From JAWXVE01 sp044425575 (GTDB lineage: Bacteria; Bacillota; Clostridia; Lachnospirales; Lachnospiraceae), in NCBI GenBank assembly GCA_044425575.1, contig JAWXVE010000008.1, positions 1 through 45,616 on the forward strand: a stretch of 45,616 nt of DNA, in the 5' to 3' direction. Shown here in pieces: positions 35,985 through 43,186 of this stretch. The translations under genes were made by a program, and so were the position numbers. A model generated the notes under the pieces. That model ran no database searches and was not told the DNA's origin. It saw only the letters and a program-made list of their open reading frames with translations. Each line of letters starts with the position of its first letter. The stretch's first letter is position 1.

Positions 35985-36066
35985 TTTACGATAACTGGCT
36001 GCCATAGTAAGTACGTTAGGCCCTATAGTTTTGCGAGACACTTTTTAAAGTGCTTTGCCTTTAATA
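35985..36066 (-). ncRNA. c-di-GMP-I (GEMM) riboswitch aptamer
   Basis: Minus strand reads AAAGGCAAAGCACTTT, AAAAAGTGTCTCGCAAAAC, TATAGGGCCTAACG, then TACTATGGCAGCCAGTTATCG. The hallmarks of the class are all present: the leading GGCAAA, the first hairpin, CGCAAA, the second hairpin with GGGCCTAA, and the TATGGCAGCCAGTTA tail. It lies in the 5' leader of the GGDEF/EAL gene, upstream of a terminator, so c-di-GMP levels likely set expression of an enzyme of c-di-GMP turnover. Confidence 0.93.
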
Positions 36067-36079
36067 TTAAATTTGGTTT

Positions 36080-36108
36080 AGTATAGCATAAGAAAAAGAG
36101 AATTACAA
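36080..36108 (-). promoter_or_regulatory. Promoter of the riboswitch-controlled GGDEF/EAL gene
   Basis: Minus strand: TTGTAA and TATACT with a 17-base spacer, placing the transcript start just upstream of the aptamer. Confidence 0.7.
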
Positions 36109-36183
36109 CCATATTTGGGAAAACAATCATTATTAACAATAATGTTAAAAAATTAACTTAATTATACTGAAAATTAAGTGGAT

Positions 36184-37032
36184 TTATTCAAATTGATTTG
36201 TGTGATCAATGGACATACGAATCTCTTTACCTTCTTTTAAGATTTTCATGAGAGTCTCTTTATCATTTGCACGAATGGCATGACTATACTCTAATAAGCG
36301 ACAAGCTAAGTCATCAATTTCAGTTGCTAAATATTCACCATTGGAAAGAAATAATTCCGTCCACATACTTTCGTTTAGCTTAGCAACTCGTGTCATATCT
36401 TTAAAGCTTCCAGCTGAAAAACCTCGAAACTTAGAAGAAAGAGGACTTCTTACGTAGGCACTTGATACTACGTGAGCCAGCTGAGATGTATAAGCAATCA
36501 TTTCATCGTGCTCTTCAGGCGTAGATACCTGCATGCGTGTAAAGCCGATTTTCTTTAAGAATAGGCTCAAATCATTTAGAATGGCAATGTCGGTATTAGT
36601 ATAAGGTGTTAGTATCATTGAAGCACCTTTAAATAGGTCTGCTTTTGAATAAGTAAAACCACTGCGTTCGATTCCCGCCATTGGATGGCCACCGCAGAAG
36701 AGAAAGTGATTCTTCACTGCAATGGATTCGATTGTTTCGCATATTTCTTGCTTTACTCCGGCGGTATCCATTACGAGGCAATCCTTTTTGAAATGTGACT
36801 GGTGTGTCATAATATACTCTATGGTAGTATGTGGATAGAGTGCAATTATAACTAAATCACATTCAGCGGGGTTCCCTTCAGGCAAAAATCCATCTACTGC
36901 TTCTAATAAAGTAGCATTGGCACGCACGCGTTCTGACAAATCCCAAGCAAGAACAATATGTTCAGTATATTTTTTAATGGCTTTTGCCAATGAACCACCG
37001 ATTAGGCCTAGTCCAACAATTCCAATTTTCAT
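36184..37032 (-). CDS. tyrA: Prephenate dehydrogenase
   Basis: NAD-dependent conversion of prephenate to 4-hydroxyphenylpyruvate, the committed step to tyrosine. The N-terminal dinucleotide fold begins IGIVGLGLIGGSLA; HPMAGIERSG and the C-terminal FRGFSAGSFKDMTRVA are the family's substrate-binding motifs. ATG 37032 has GGAG nine bases upstream; a reading to 37047 contains that site. At 282 aa it lacks an ACT domain or fused chorismate mutase. It follows aroF by 96 bases on the same strand and is presumably cotranscribed and under the aroF leader. Confidence 0.94.
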   Translation of the reverse strand: MKIGIVGLGLIGGSLAKAIKKYTEHIVLAWDLSERVRANATLLEAVDGFLPEGNPAECDLVIIALYPHTTIEYIMTHQSHFKKDCLVMDTAGVKQEICETIESIAVKNHFLFCGGHPMAGIERSGFTYSKADLFKGASMILTPYTNTDIAILNDLSLFLKKIGFTRMQVSTPEEHDEMIAYTSQLAHVVSSAYVRSPLSSKFRGFSAGSFKDMTRVAKLNESMWTELFLSNGEYLATEIDDLACRLLEYSHAIRANDKETLMKILKEGKEIRMSIDHTNQFE

Positions 37033-37128
37033 AACTATTATCTCCATTCAGTCTATTTTGCATAATATGGGAATAGAATCCCAAATCAATTGTTCCAATT
37101 AGTATGCACATTATATGCAGGATCTTCC

Positions 37129-38142
37129 TTAGTTTGTGTAATCGCAAGCAAATGGTCGGATATTGCGAATTGTTTGAGCAAGTACATCAAATTCGTCAGG
37201 TGTAAGGGACTGTGGGCCATCACATAATGCATGGGCTGGGTCATTGTGTACTTCAATCATGAGTCCGTCTGCACCAGCAGCAGTTGCAGCAAGTGCCATT
37301 GGTGTAACCATATAGTGATAGCCGCAAGCATGGCTTGGATCCACCACAATTGGAAGGTGTGTTAACCGCTTAAGTACAGGAATTACAGATAAGTCAAGGG
37401 TATTTCGTGTGCGTGTTTCAAAGGTACGGATACCACGCTCACATAGAATTACATTCTTATTACCACCTGCTAAAATATATTCGGCACTCATTAGAAACTC
37501 ATCTACCGTATTAGCTAAACCGCGCTTTAATAGGATGACTTTATCGGTTTTACCAAGTTCCTTTAGGAGTTCAAAGTTTTGCATATTACGTGCACCTACT
37601 TGTAATACATCTACATCGTCAAATAATGGTAAATGAATATGATTCATAATCTCTGAAACGATTGGCAGGCCTGTTTGCTTCTTGGCTTCTGATAAAAGGG
37701 AAAGCCCGTCATCTTGCAATCCTTGGAAAGCATATGGAGAAGTTCTTGGTTTAAAAGCACCACCACGTAGGAGACCAGCACCACTAGCTTTTACGCGATC
37801 TGCAACATAACAGATTTGCTCTTTGGATTCGATAGAGCAAGGGCCAGCAATTATTTGAAAATGACCGCCTCCAATTTGTTGATTTCCCATAGTCACAATG
37901 AGCGGGTCATGATGAAATTTGCGATTTGCATTCTTAAATGGCTCCTGTATACGTTGTACATTCTCAACAATATCAAGGGATTGAATTAAATCAATATCAA
38001 TCTGACTGGTGTCTCCCACTAAACCAATAATGGTATGGGTAGTGCCAGAGGAAATATGGGTGCCTAACTCCATTGATTTAAGCCAAGTCTTAAGGTGTTC
38101 GATTTTACTGTCTTCTACATTACTTTTCAAAATAATAATCAT
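37129..38142 (-). CDS. aroF: 3-deoxy-7-phosphoheptulonate (DAHP) synthase, type I-beta
   Basis: Condenses PEP and erythrose-4-phosphate, the entry step of the shikimate pathway. About 75 N-terminal residues form the ferredoxin-like regulatory domain seen in Thermotoga and clostridial enzymes (IIILKSNVEDSKIEHLKTWL), followed by the TIM barrel: IIAGPCSIES, LRGGAFKPRTSPYAFQG, VGARNMQNFELLKELG, LLKRGL, ILCERGIRTFE, VVDPSHACG and MIEVHNDP. Length 337 aa. ATG 38142 follows GGAGA. The N-terminal domain usually mediates feedback inhibition by Tyr or Phe; the leader described separately suggests tyrosine also controls transcription. Confidence 0.95.
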   Translation of the reverse strand: MIIILKSNVEDSKIEHLKTWLKSMELGTHISSGTTHTIIGLVGDTSQIDIDLIQSLDIVENVQRIQEPFKNANRKFHHDPLIVTMGNQQIGGGHFQIIAGPCSIESKEQICYVADRVKASGAGLLRGGAFKPRTSPYAFQGLQDDGLSLLSEAKKQTGLPIVSEIMNHIHLPLFDDVDVLQVGARNMQNFELLKELGKTDKVILLKRGLANTVDEFLMSAEYILAGGNKNVILCERGIRTFETRTRNTLDLSVIPVLKRLTHLPIVVDPSHACGYHYMVTPMALAATAAGADGLMIEVHNDPAHALCDGPQSLTPDEFDVLAQTIRNIRPFACDYTN

Positions 38143-38183
38143 TGTTGTTCTCCATTCTGTATTGTTGTTAAAATTGTGGCTAT

Positions 38184-38218
38184 AAAAAAGACCCTTCAGT
38201 GAATCTCACTGTAGGGTC
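38184..38218 (-). terminator. Attenuator terminator before aroF
   Basis: Minus strand: GACCCTACAGTGA-GAT-TCACTGAAGGGTC, a 13-position stem with one mismatch, followed by six T. It sits 42 bases before the aroF start and after the leader peptide, where it would stop transcription into aroF. Confidence 0.9.
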
Positions 38219-38273
38219 AGTTGACCTTATTAGAAAATAACAAGTTAAGAAACCGTACTTTCTCCAGCAACAT

Positions 38274-38342
38274 TCACTTAAGATTCGGTACAAGACGGTA
38301 GCTATAATAATATGAAGTTGTGGAAAATTGAAGTTGTTTCAT
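38274..38342 (-). CDS. Tyr-rich leader peptide of the aroF-tyrA operon
   Basis: A 22-residue ORF in the aroF leader contains the run SYYYSYR: four Tyr codons (TAT TAT TAT, then TAC) within five codons, starting MKQLQFSTTS and ending LVPNLK, then TGA. It is preceded by AAAGG in the context GAAAGGCATGGTTATTATT-ATG; the upstream in-frame ATG 38354 would add MVII. It is followed 55 bases later by a strong terminator and then aroF and tyrA, the genes for tyrosine synthesis. This is the design of ribosome-mediated attenuation: stalling at Tyr codons when charged tRNA-Tyr is scarce would favour read-through. Function inferred. Confidence 0.78.
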   Translation of the reverse strand: MKQLQFSTTSYYYSYRLVPNLK

Positions 38343-38396
38343 AATAATAACCATGCCTTTCTTCTGAGCCTGCAAACTTATCTCGTTATTTTGTAT

Positions 38397-38425
38397 AGAA
38401 TATCATAGAAATAAAATCCTGTAAA
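38397..38425 (-). promoter_or_regulatory. Promoter of the aroF-tyrA operon
   Basis: Minus strand: TTTACA and TATTCT separated by 17 bases, 55 bases upstream of the leader peptide start. It begins just inside the region after the queT stop codon. Confidence 0.6.
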
Positions 38426-38438
38426 GTACTTTAGCAAT

Positions 38439-38933
38439 TTAAAGTGACGAATTTTTGAAAAGTTTCGTGTACTTTTTCATGGAAAAGAGTAGTGTCATGC
38501 CTAAAATGCCACAAGATATCACTTCGCCAATACCTACTGTAAGCATTAAGTAAGGGACACCATCTTCTAATCCGTACACATATGCCAAAATCAGTGGAAT
38601 GATAAGGGTATTTGCAAGAATTGGTGGAATGGGTGCAAGCCACTGAAACTTTCGCAATCCATAGGTACCAACTGCCCCAAGCAAGGTAGCGATAGTTCCG
38701 AACAAGATATCATAGGGAGCACAACCGGTGAGTATGTTAGCCAGTAAACAGCCAATTCCCAGTCCAGGAATGGCAGCAGCAGTAAAAAATGGCAATATCG
38801 TAAGAGCTTCAGAGAAGCGGATTTGAATGGCACCACTGGCTAGTCCAAGACTATTGGCAAGAAAAGTGAGCACTACGTATAGTGCAGCAATCATAGCAGA
38901 TTGCGTTAAAAATAATACATTTTGGTTTTTCAT
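38439..38933 (-). CDS. queT: QueT family queuosine precursor transporter
   Basis: Integral membrane protein (164 aa, five to six helices), the substrate-binding subunit of an ECF-type transporter for a queuosine precursor such as preQ1. Signature segments: AMIAALYVVLTFLA, AIQIRFSEALTILPFFTAAA, PGLGIGCLLANILTG and CAPYDILFGTIATLLGA. The preQ1-I riboswitch in its leader supports the substrate. Ends in a basic tail. The general ECF energising genes are not in this window. Confidence 0.94.
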   Translation of the reverse strand: MKNQNVLFLTQSAMIAALYVVLTFLANSLGLASGAIQIRFSEALTILPFFTAAAIPGLGIGCLLANILTGCAPYDILFGTIATLLGAVGTYGLRKFQWLAPIPPILANTLIIPLILAYVYGLEDGVPYLMLTVGIGEVISCGILGMTLLFSMKKYTKLFKNSSL

Positions 38934-38944
38934 AAATATCTAAA

Positions 38945-38988
38945 CTCCTTTAGTTTTGTTTAATGTGTGGAAGGTCACGAACACACAA
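38945..38988 (-). ncRNA. preQ1-I riboswitch
   Basis: Minus strand: TGTGTG-TTCGTGACCTTC-CACACA forms the stem-loop, followed by the A-rich tail TTAAACAAAACTAAAGGAG. The tail matches the class (compare the Thermoanaerobacter form GTTAACAAAACAAGG) and ends in the ribosome site of queT, so preQ1 binding should hide the AAAGGAG and block translation. Confidence 0.88.
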
Positions 38989-39185
38989 GTTGATGAATGC
39001 ACAACTTATTCACTATAGCACAGTGAGTATGAAAAGAAAAGTAAAAAAGAAAAATGTATCGTTTGCAGAATGAATCAACACTAATAGTGTTATATAAATA
39101 CGCGTGGGTTCTGTTAAATGGTATAGAAAATTCTTTACAATATGAATACTAGTAGTTAACAAATCATTCAGTAAGGGAGAAAAAC

Positions 39186-39500
39186 ATGGAATTTAAGTCA
39201 ATGGGTTCAAAAATGCAGTTTTACAGAAAAAGAGCAAGAATAAGCCAAGAACAATTAGCAGAAGAAATTGAAGTAAGTCGAAATTATATTTCGGCAATAG
39301 AACGAGGAGTGAAAACACCTAGTTTAGAAACATTTATTAAGATTAGTAACGTATTAGGGGTGTCAGCAGATATTTTATTGGAAGGTCTGATTGACAATGC
39401 TTATGAAGTGCGAGCTTCTATTTTAGCGGATCAAATCTCACAACTAGTAGTAGATGACCAAGAGAGAGTCCTTAATGTAGTGGAAGCTATGGTGAAATAA
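39186..39500 (+). CDS. XRE-family transcriptional regulator
   Basis: A 104-aa protein with an N-terminal helix-turn-helix of the HTH_3 type: MQFYRKRARISQEQLAEEIEVS (start of the helices), RNYISAIERGVKTPSLETFIKISNVLGVSADILL. The remaining 35 residues are helical and may mediate dimerisation. Ribosome site GGGAGAAAA before ATG 39186. It is followed 78 bases later by a LytTR response regulator, so it may control the agr-like locus. Confidence 0.9.
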   Translation: MEFKSMGSKMQFYRKRARISQEQLAEEIEVSRNYISAIERGVKTPSLETFIKISNVLGVSADILLEGLIDNAYEVRASILADQISQLVVDDQERVLNVVEAMVK

Positions 39501-39578
39501 GGTGGAATGGAAATCCTTGGAAGAGAGCGACTAGCATATGTGACAAAAGGAGTAAATCAGTGGGGAGGTGAGAAGAGA

Positions 39579-40313
39579 ATGTTGAGAATTGGAGTTTGCG
39601 ATGATAATGAGAAAGATAGGGAACGGATAGAAGCAGCACTCTTTCAGATTGAATTACAATTAAAAGAATGCTTCGAAATCAAGACATTTCATTCAGGTGA
39701 AGAATTGTGTGTACATATTATTAGAGAAAGATATGACCTGATATTGCTGGATATTCAAATGAAAGGCATTGACGGTATAGAAACTTTGAAACGCATTCAA
39801 AAGTTGAACGTAGATAGCTATATTATTTTTATATCTTCTTACGATGAGCGTATAAGAGAATTATTTGCAGAAAAGGTTATAGGATTTATACAAAAGCCAT
39901 TAGGAATCCGTTTATTAGAGCAAAAAATTATAAGTGTTATGAAAAGTTTGGAAGAGCAAAAAATTTTTACATACACCAAGTATGGTGTGGACTATATCGT
40001 TCGCATAAACGACATTCAATGTTTTGAGAGTAATAAGCATTATGTAGTGCTATATACGCGTTATGAAAGGGTGGAATTCAAAGGTAAGTTAGCAGATGTT
40101 TGGAGTATTATACAGCAATATAAGTCATTTGCTATGCCTCATCGTTCATTTATTGTTAATTTTGATTATGTTAGATATATATCTAGACAAGAGATGGAGT
40201 TTTACACATTTGATGATAGTTGCGTACGGATATCGATTAGTAGAATTTACAAGAAAGATACCACAAGTAGATTACAGGTATATGTAAAGAAGATTGGACA
40301 ACATCATGGATAA
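39579..40313 (+). CDS. LytTR-type response regulator (AgrA-like)
   Basis: Two-domain regulator of 244 aa. The receiver (residues 1-125) has the acidic pair CDDNEKD, the phosphoacceptor Asp in YDLILLDIQMKGIDG and the Lys in FIQKPLG. The C-terminal LytTR DNA-binding domain runs from about 135 (IQCFESNKHYVVLYT, FAMPHRSFIVNFDYVRYI). ATG 39579 with GGGAGGTGAGAAG upstream is chosen; the reading from 39507 adds 24 residues before the ribosome site. It overlaps the kinase gene by 8 bases. Expected to activate agrD-agrB and other targets when phosphorylated. Confidence 0.93.
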   Translation: MLRIGVCDDNEKDRERIEAALFQIELQLKECFEIKTFHSGEELCVHIIRERYDLILLDIQMKGIDGIETLKRIQKLNVDSYIIFISSYDERIRELFAEKVIGFIQKPLGIRLLEQKIISVMKSLEEQKIFTYTKYGVDYIVRINDIQCFESNKHYVVLYTRYERVEFKGKLADVWSIIQQYKSFAMPHRSFIVNFDYVRYISRQEMEFYTFDDSCVRISISRIYKKDTTSRLQVYVKKIGQHHG

Positions 40314-41631
40314 AATTATTTTTTTGTTTTCATTTATATTGACAGTATTGTTGGTGCTAACGGTTGATGATTTTTATAAAGTTTTTTTCAAAGGCAATAC
40401 AATATATTCGAAGTTGTTGCTGAAGTTAAGTTTGTGCTTGTATTTTGCTACCAGCTTGATTTTAAATCATATGACAATCAATCCAGCTGTTAATATTATT
40501 GTAACATATATAGTGCTCATGATAATTGCTCTTAATTACAATGCGGTTTCTAGTAGTAAAATTTTTGCGTCAATTTTTGCTTGTGTGATTCTTGTAGCCA
40601 GTGAAGTGCTTATCACATACAGTGCGTGCATCATATTGGACACCTCTATAGTAACGTTGTTAGCAGATGAAATATCATCACTATATTTGTTTGCTCTATC
40701 GAGATTTATTCCATTTATTTTCATGAGAATTGTGAGAATGATGATTATAGCTTATCCAGTTAATGCAGATAAAAGCAAAAAATTAAAAATTGCTGAAGTG
40801 CTAATTATTGTTGCGTTACCCGTGGCAAGTTTACAACAAATGTATTTTCTGTATGAAGTGTCAAAGGATTTGGTAGGAAAACCCAATATTAATGTGGCAA
40901 TTGCAATTATAGTAATTATTTTTTTTAATATGATATTTTATTTGCTGTATTTAAAAATTATAAAAATGTCGCGTTATGAAGTTGACATGGCATTAGAAGA
41001 GAGGCTAATGGAGTATTATCATTTGAATTATGATGAATTAAAGAGGAGCTTAGATGAAGTGCGCAAATTCAAGCATGATGCGAGGCATATTGTATGGGGG
41101 ACACTTTCAGAATTTTTAGCTGGTCGCGAGGATGAAGAAATTGAAAAATTAATTTTAAAGTTAAATCAGGCAATGGAAGAGTTATATCTGGAGACATATC
41201 AATGTTATACACGTAACGTTGCATTAGATATAATATTAAATCACACTATTTCCAAGGCAGAGACGTATGCGATTAAAGTAGAGTTACAAATAAGCCCAGA
41301 ACTGGAAGTGAACTTAGACAATAAAGTTCTCACAGTAGTATTGGGTAATATATTAGATAATGCAATAGAGGCTTCGTTGCAGAATGAATATAAACTGATT
41401 GTTATTGAAATATTTAATACAAGTGGTAATCTATACATAGGGGTTACGAATTTTTATAATGGCAGCTTACAATTTGAAGACGGCTTACCTAAAACAAGTA
41501 AAGTAGATACAAAAAATCATGGAATAGGATTGCGTAGTATAGAAAGGTTGGTGGCAGAGAATCAAGGGATTATGTGGATTGATGCACAGAATGGAAAATT
41601 TATTGTAGGAATTCATTTTATAAATGTATGA
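40306..41631 (+). CDS. GHKL sensor histidine kinase (AgrC-like)
   Basis: Membrane sensor for a secreted peptide. About 220 N-terminal residues form six to seven hydrophobic segments, then a dimerisation helix with the phosphoacceptor in VRKFKHDARHIVWGTL, then a GHKL ATPase domain with the N box GNILDNAIEAS and G box HGIGLRSIERL. Length 441 aa. The start ATG 40306 overlaps the response regulator gene; TTG 40294 is an alternative. Cognate to the response regulator upstream and probably to the AgrD-type signal made from 42292. Confidence 0.93.
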   Translation: MDKIIFLFSFILTVLLVLTVDDFYKVFFKGNTIYSKLLLKLSLCLYFATSLILNHMTINPAVNIIVTYIVLMIIALNYNAVSSSKIFASIFACVILVASEVLITYSACIILDTSIVTLLADEISSLYLFALSRFIPFIFMRIVRMMIIAYPVNADKSKKLKIAEVLIIVALPVASLQQMYFLYEVSKDLVGKPNINVAIAIIVIIFFNMIFYLLYLKIIKMSRYEVDMALEERLMEYYHLNYDELKRSLDEVRKFKHDARHIVWGTLSEFLAGREDEEIEKLILKLNQAMEELYLETYQCYTRNVALDIILNHTISKAETYAIKVELQISPELEVNLDNKVLTVVLGNILDNAIEASLQNEYKLIVIEIFNTSGNLYIGVTNFYNGSLQFEDGLPKTSKVDTKNHGIGLRSIERLVAENQGIMWIDAQNGKFIVGIHFINV

Positions 41632-41702
41632 TATGAGTCGCCCGACAAATATGTTGTATTACTACACCTATTCATCATAGTGTACCTTGAAAATTCAATA
41701 TA

Positions 41703-42212
41703 TTATCTTCCAAATAATTTTTTGAAAATAAAAGCATATATAGCATTTAATAGTAAAATCTTTAACGCACATTTTTGCGCATTGGATACTTTTAGGGTAC
41801 AAGAATCTATACTCAATATATACTTGAGTAACTTTCTTGTATTTAATGCTGCTATTTTGAAACCGAAGTATTGTCTGCATTTTATCAAGCCTCGTACCGG
41901 CATTGTATCTATGTTATAACGCTTTCTCAACACTGCTGGTATTGTCTCTACTCCGTTTCTACATCGTGCAAGTTTTTTATATTCTTCAGTTTGCACATAT
42001 TGTAGTTGTTCAGCATGATATGCTGTTCGTTGAGCTAACTTTTTTGTAGTAACTCTTTAATAGAACTTTGGTTTACATGTATCACGATATGGACATTTCT
42101 CACAGGTACGAATTGGAAAGGAAGCCTTTCATTTTTTTCGTGTTTTTATCATACACATTTGATTTTGTAGTTTGACCTGCAGCACATGATATGCATTTCG
42201 TGTACAAAAACC
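41703..42212 (-). pseudogene. Remnant of an IS transposase (IS1182-like)
   Basis: Read on the minus strand, three frames give consecutive pieces of one transposase C-terminus: CAAGQTTKSNVYDKNTKKMK, then CEKCPYRDTCKPK with its zinc-ribbon-like cysteines, an in-frame TAA, then LAQRTAYHAEQLQYV and ARCRNGVETIPAVLRKRYN with TMPVRGLIKCRQYFGFKIAA. The RNGVE...VLRKRYN...PVRGL...FGFKIAA order is typical of IS1182-type transposases. At least one frameshift and one stop codon break it, and the N-terminal two thirds are missing. It separates the agr kinase from the signal gene. Confidence 0.82.
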
Positions 42213-42227
42213 GCCTTTTTGTGCACG
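42199..42227. promoter_or_regulatory. Inverted repeat upstream of agrD, possible operator
   Basis: CGTGTACAAAAA and TTTTTGTGCACG, 12-base arms with one mismatch around CCGCC. A third half, TTTTTGTG, lies at 42245-42252, near a TATATT-like -10. No T run follows, so it is not a terminator. It could be a regulator site or an end of the decayed IS. Confidence 0.4.
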
Positions 42228-42291
42228 ATAGAATTTTTAGTCGATTTTTGTGTTATATTTATGAACATAAATGATGAAAGGAGTAATAGTT

Positions 42292-42435
42292 ATGCGTAAA
42301 ATAATTGAAAAGTATAGTGGTGTGATTATAGCTTTAGCAGTTGTGGTATCTACATATTCGGCAAATGTTGCGTGTTCATTCTTTTACCACCAACCAGAGC
42401 AACCAGATTCAGTAAAACAATTAAGAAAGTTCTAA
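42292..42435 (+). CDS. agrD: AgrD-like cyclic lactone autoinducer precursor
   Basis: A 47-residue ORF (MRKIIEKYSG, then a hydrophobic helix VIIALAVVVS, then SANVACSFFYHQPEQPDS and a basic end). This is the AgrD layout: an amphipathic leader, a core with a single Cys, and a charged tail removed by AgrB. Cys28 could form a thiolactone with Tyr32, giving a CSFFY ring with a short N-terminal tail; the following HQPEQP resembles the conserved tail of clostridial AgrD peptides (YQPE.P). Ribosome site AAAGGAG precedes ATG 42292, and agrB begins one base after the stop. The ring boundaries are inferred. Confidence 0.86.
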   Translation: MRKIIEKYSGVIIALAVVVSTYSANVACSFFYHQPEQPDSVKQLRKF

Positions 42436-42436
42436 G

Positions 42437-43012
42437 ATGAAAAAGTACACAGTAGAAAACCTAGTAGAAATACTAGTCCAAAATGGTAAATGCAAGGAAG
42501 AAGAAAGAGGAGTCGTTCTATATGGACTACGAATGGCACGAGAAATAATAGCCAATATTATCACCACAATAGTGATAGGGTTGCTTTTTGGCATGATGCT
42601 AGAAACTATAGTTTTCTCGGTTACTTTTGCTATCCTTCGTAGCTACTGTGGAGGGGTACATGCAAGAAATGGATTAGAATGCTATATCTTCTCTTCTATT
42701 ACCCTAGTCATGGTGCTCCTGATTCAGAAGTTTGATGTGATTGTGGGAGACGTGGCATCGGTGGTGATGTTAATAGGAGCGGCAATGATCTTAATGTTTG
42801 CACCTATAGGCGATTATAATAAAAGACTAGATACAATTGAACGTCAAGTCTACCGAAATAAAGTTCAATTGATACTGATTGGATATATTCTACTCTATCT
42901 CGTAGGAGTGTTTCTGGAGTTGGAATGGCTTGCTATTAGTACATCGTTAGCAATTTTTGTGGTAGGAATTTCATTACTTTTAGGGAAAATCAAAAATCGC
43001 ATGAATCACTAA
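42437..43012 (+). CDS. agrB: AgrB-like accessory gene regulator peptidase
   Basis: Membrane cysteine endopeptidase that cleaves the C-terminal tail of AgrD and forms the thiolactone. Four to six hydrophobic segments in 191 aa, with the catalytic His75 and Cys82 in RSYCGGVHARNGLECYIF, matching His77 and Cys84 of the Staphylococcus enzyme. Translation is likely coupled to agrD, whose stop is one base upstream. The matching sensor and regulator lie 2.7 kb upstream beyond the IS remnant. Confidence 0.94.
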   Translation: MKKYTVENLVEILVQNGKCKEEERGVVLYGLRMAREIIANIITTIVIGLLFGMMLETIVFSVTFAILRSYCGGVHARNGLECYIFSSITLVMVLLIQKFDVIVGDVASVVMLIGAAMILMFAPIGDYNKRLDTIERQVYRNKVQLILIGYILLYLVGVFLELEWLAISTSLAIFVVGISLLLGKIKNRMNH

Positions 43013-43030
43013 ATAAGAAGTTTAACGAAG

Positions 43031-43116
43031 TACAACTATAGTTTGGTGGAACAGATTAATCAATGCATTAGAATCATTGATTACACGTTCCCTAGATTCT
43101 AGTTGTAATTTTTTTC
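43031..43116 (+). terminator. Long three-part hairpin ending the agrDB transcript
   Basis: Three nested stems stack in order: TACAACTA/TAGTTGTA outside, GGAAC/GTTCC in the middle and TAATCAATG/CATTGATTA inside, followed by ATTTTTTT. A terminator is the simplest reading, but the elaborate arm could also be the 3' end of a small RNA. Confidence 0.7.
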
Positions 43117-43186
43117 ACAAAAATAAGTATGAGATAATATTCCCATGCATATACTTCTAAAAATCCAGTAGTAAGGAATGAACATT

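Noticed and set aside
38143..38438. T-box riboswitch before aroF
   Set aside because: No T-box sequence like GGGTGGNACCGCG and no specifier-loop stem were found; the leader peptide plus terminator explains the region better.
41680..41919. 79-aa plus-strand frame after the kinase gene
   Set aside because: It is the reverse complement of the transposase remnant's C-terminus and has no ribosome site or family features.
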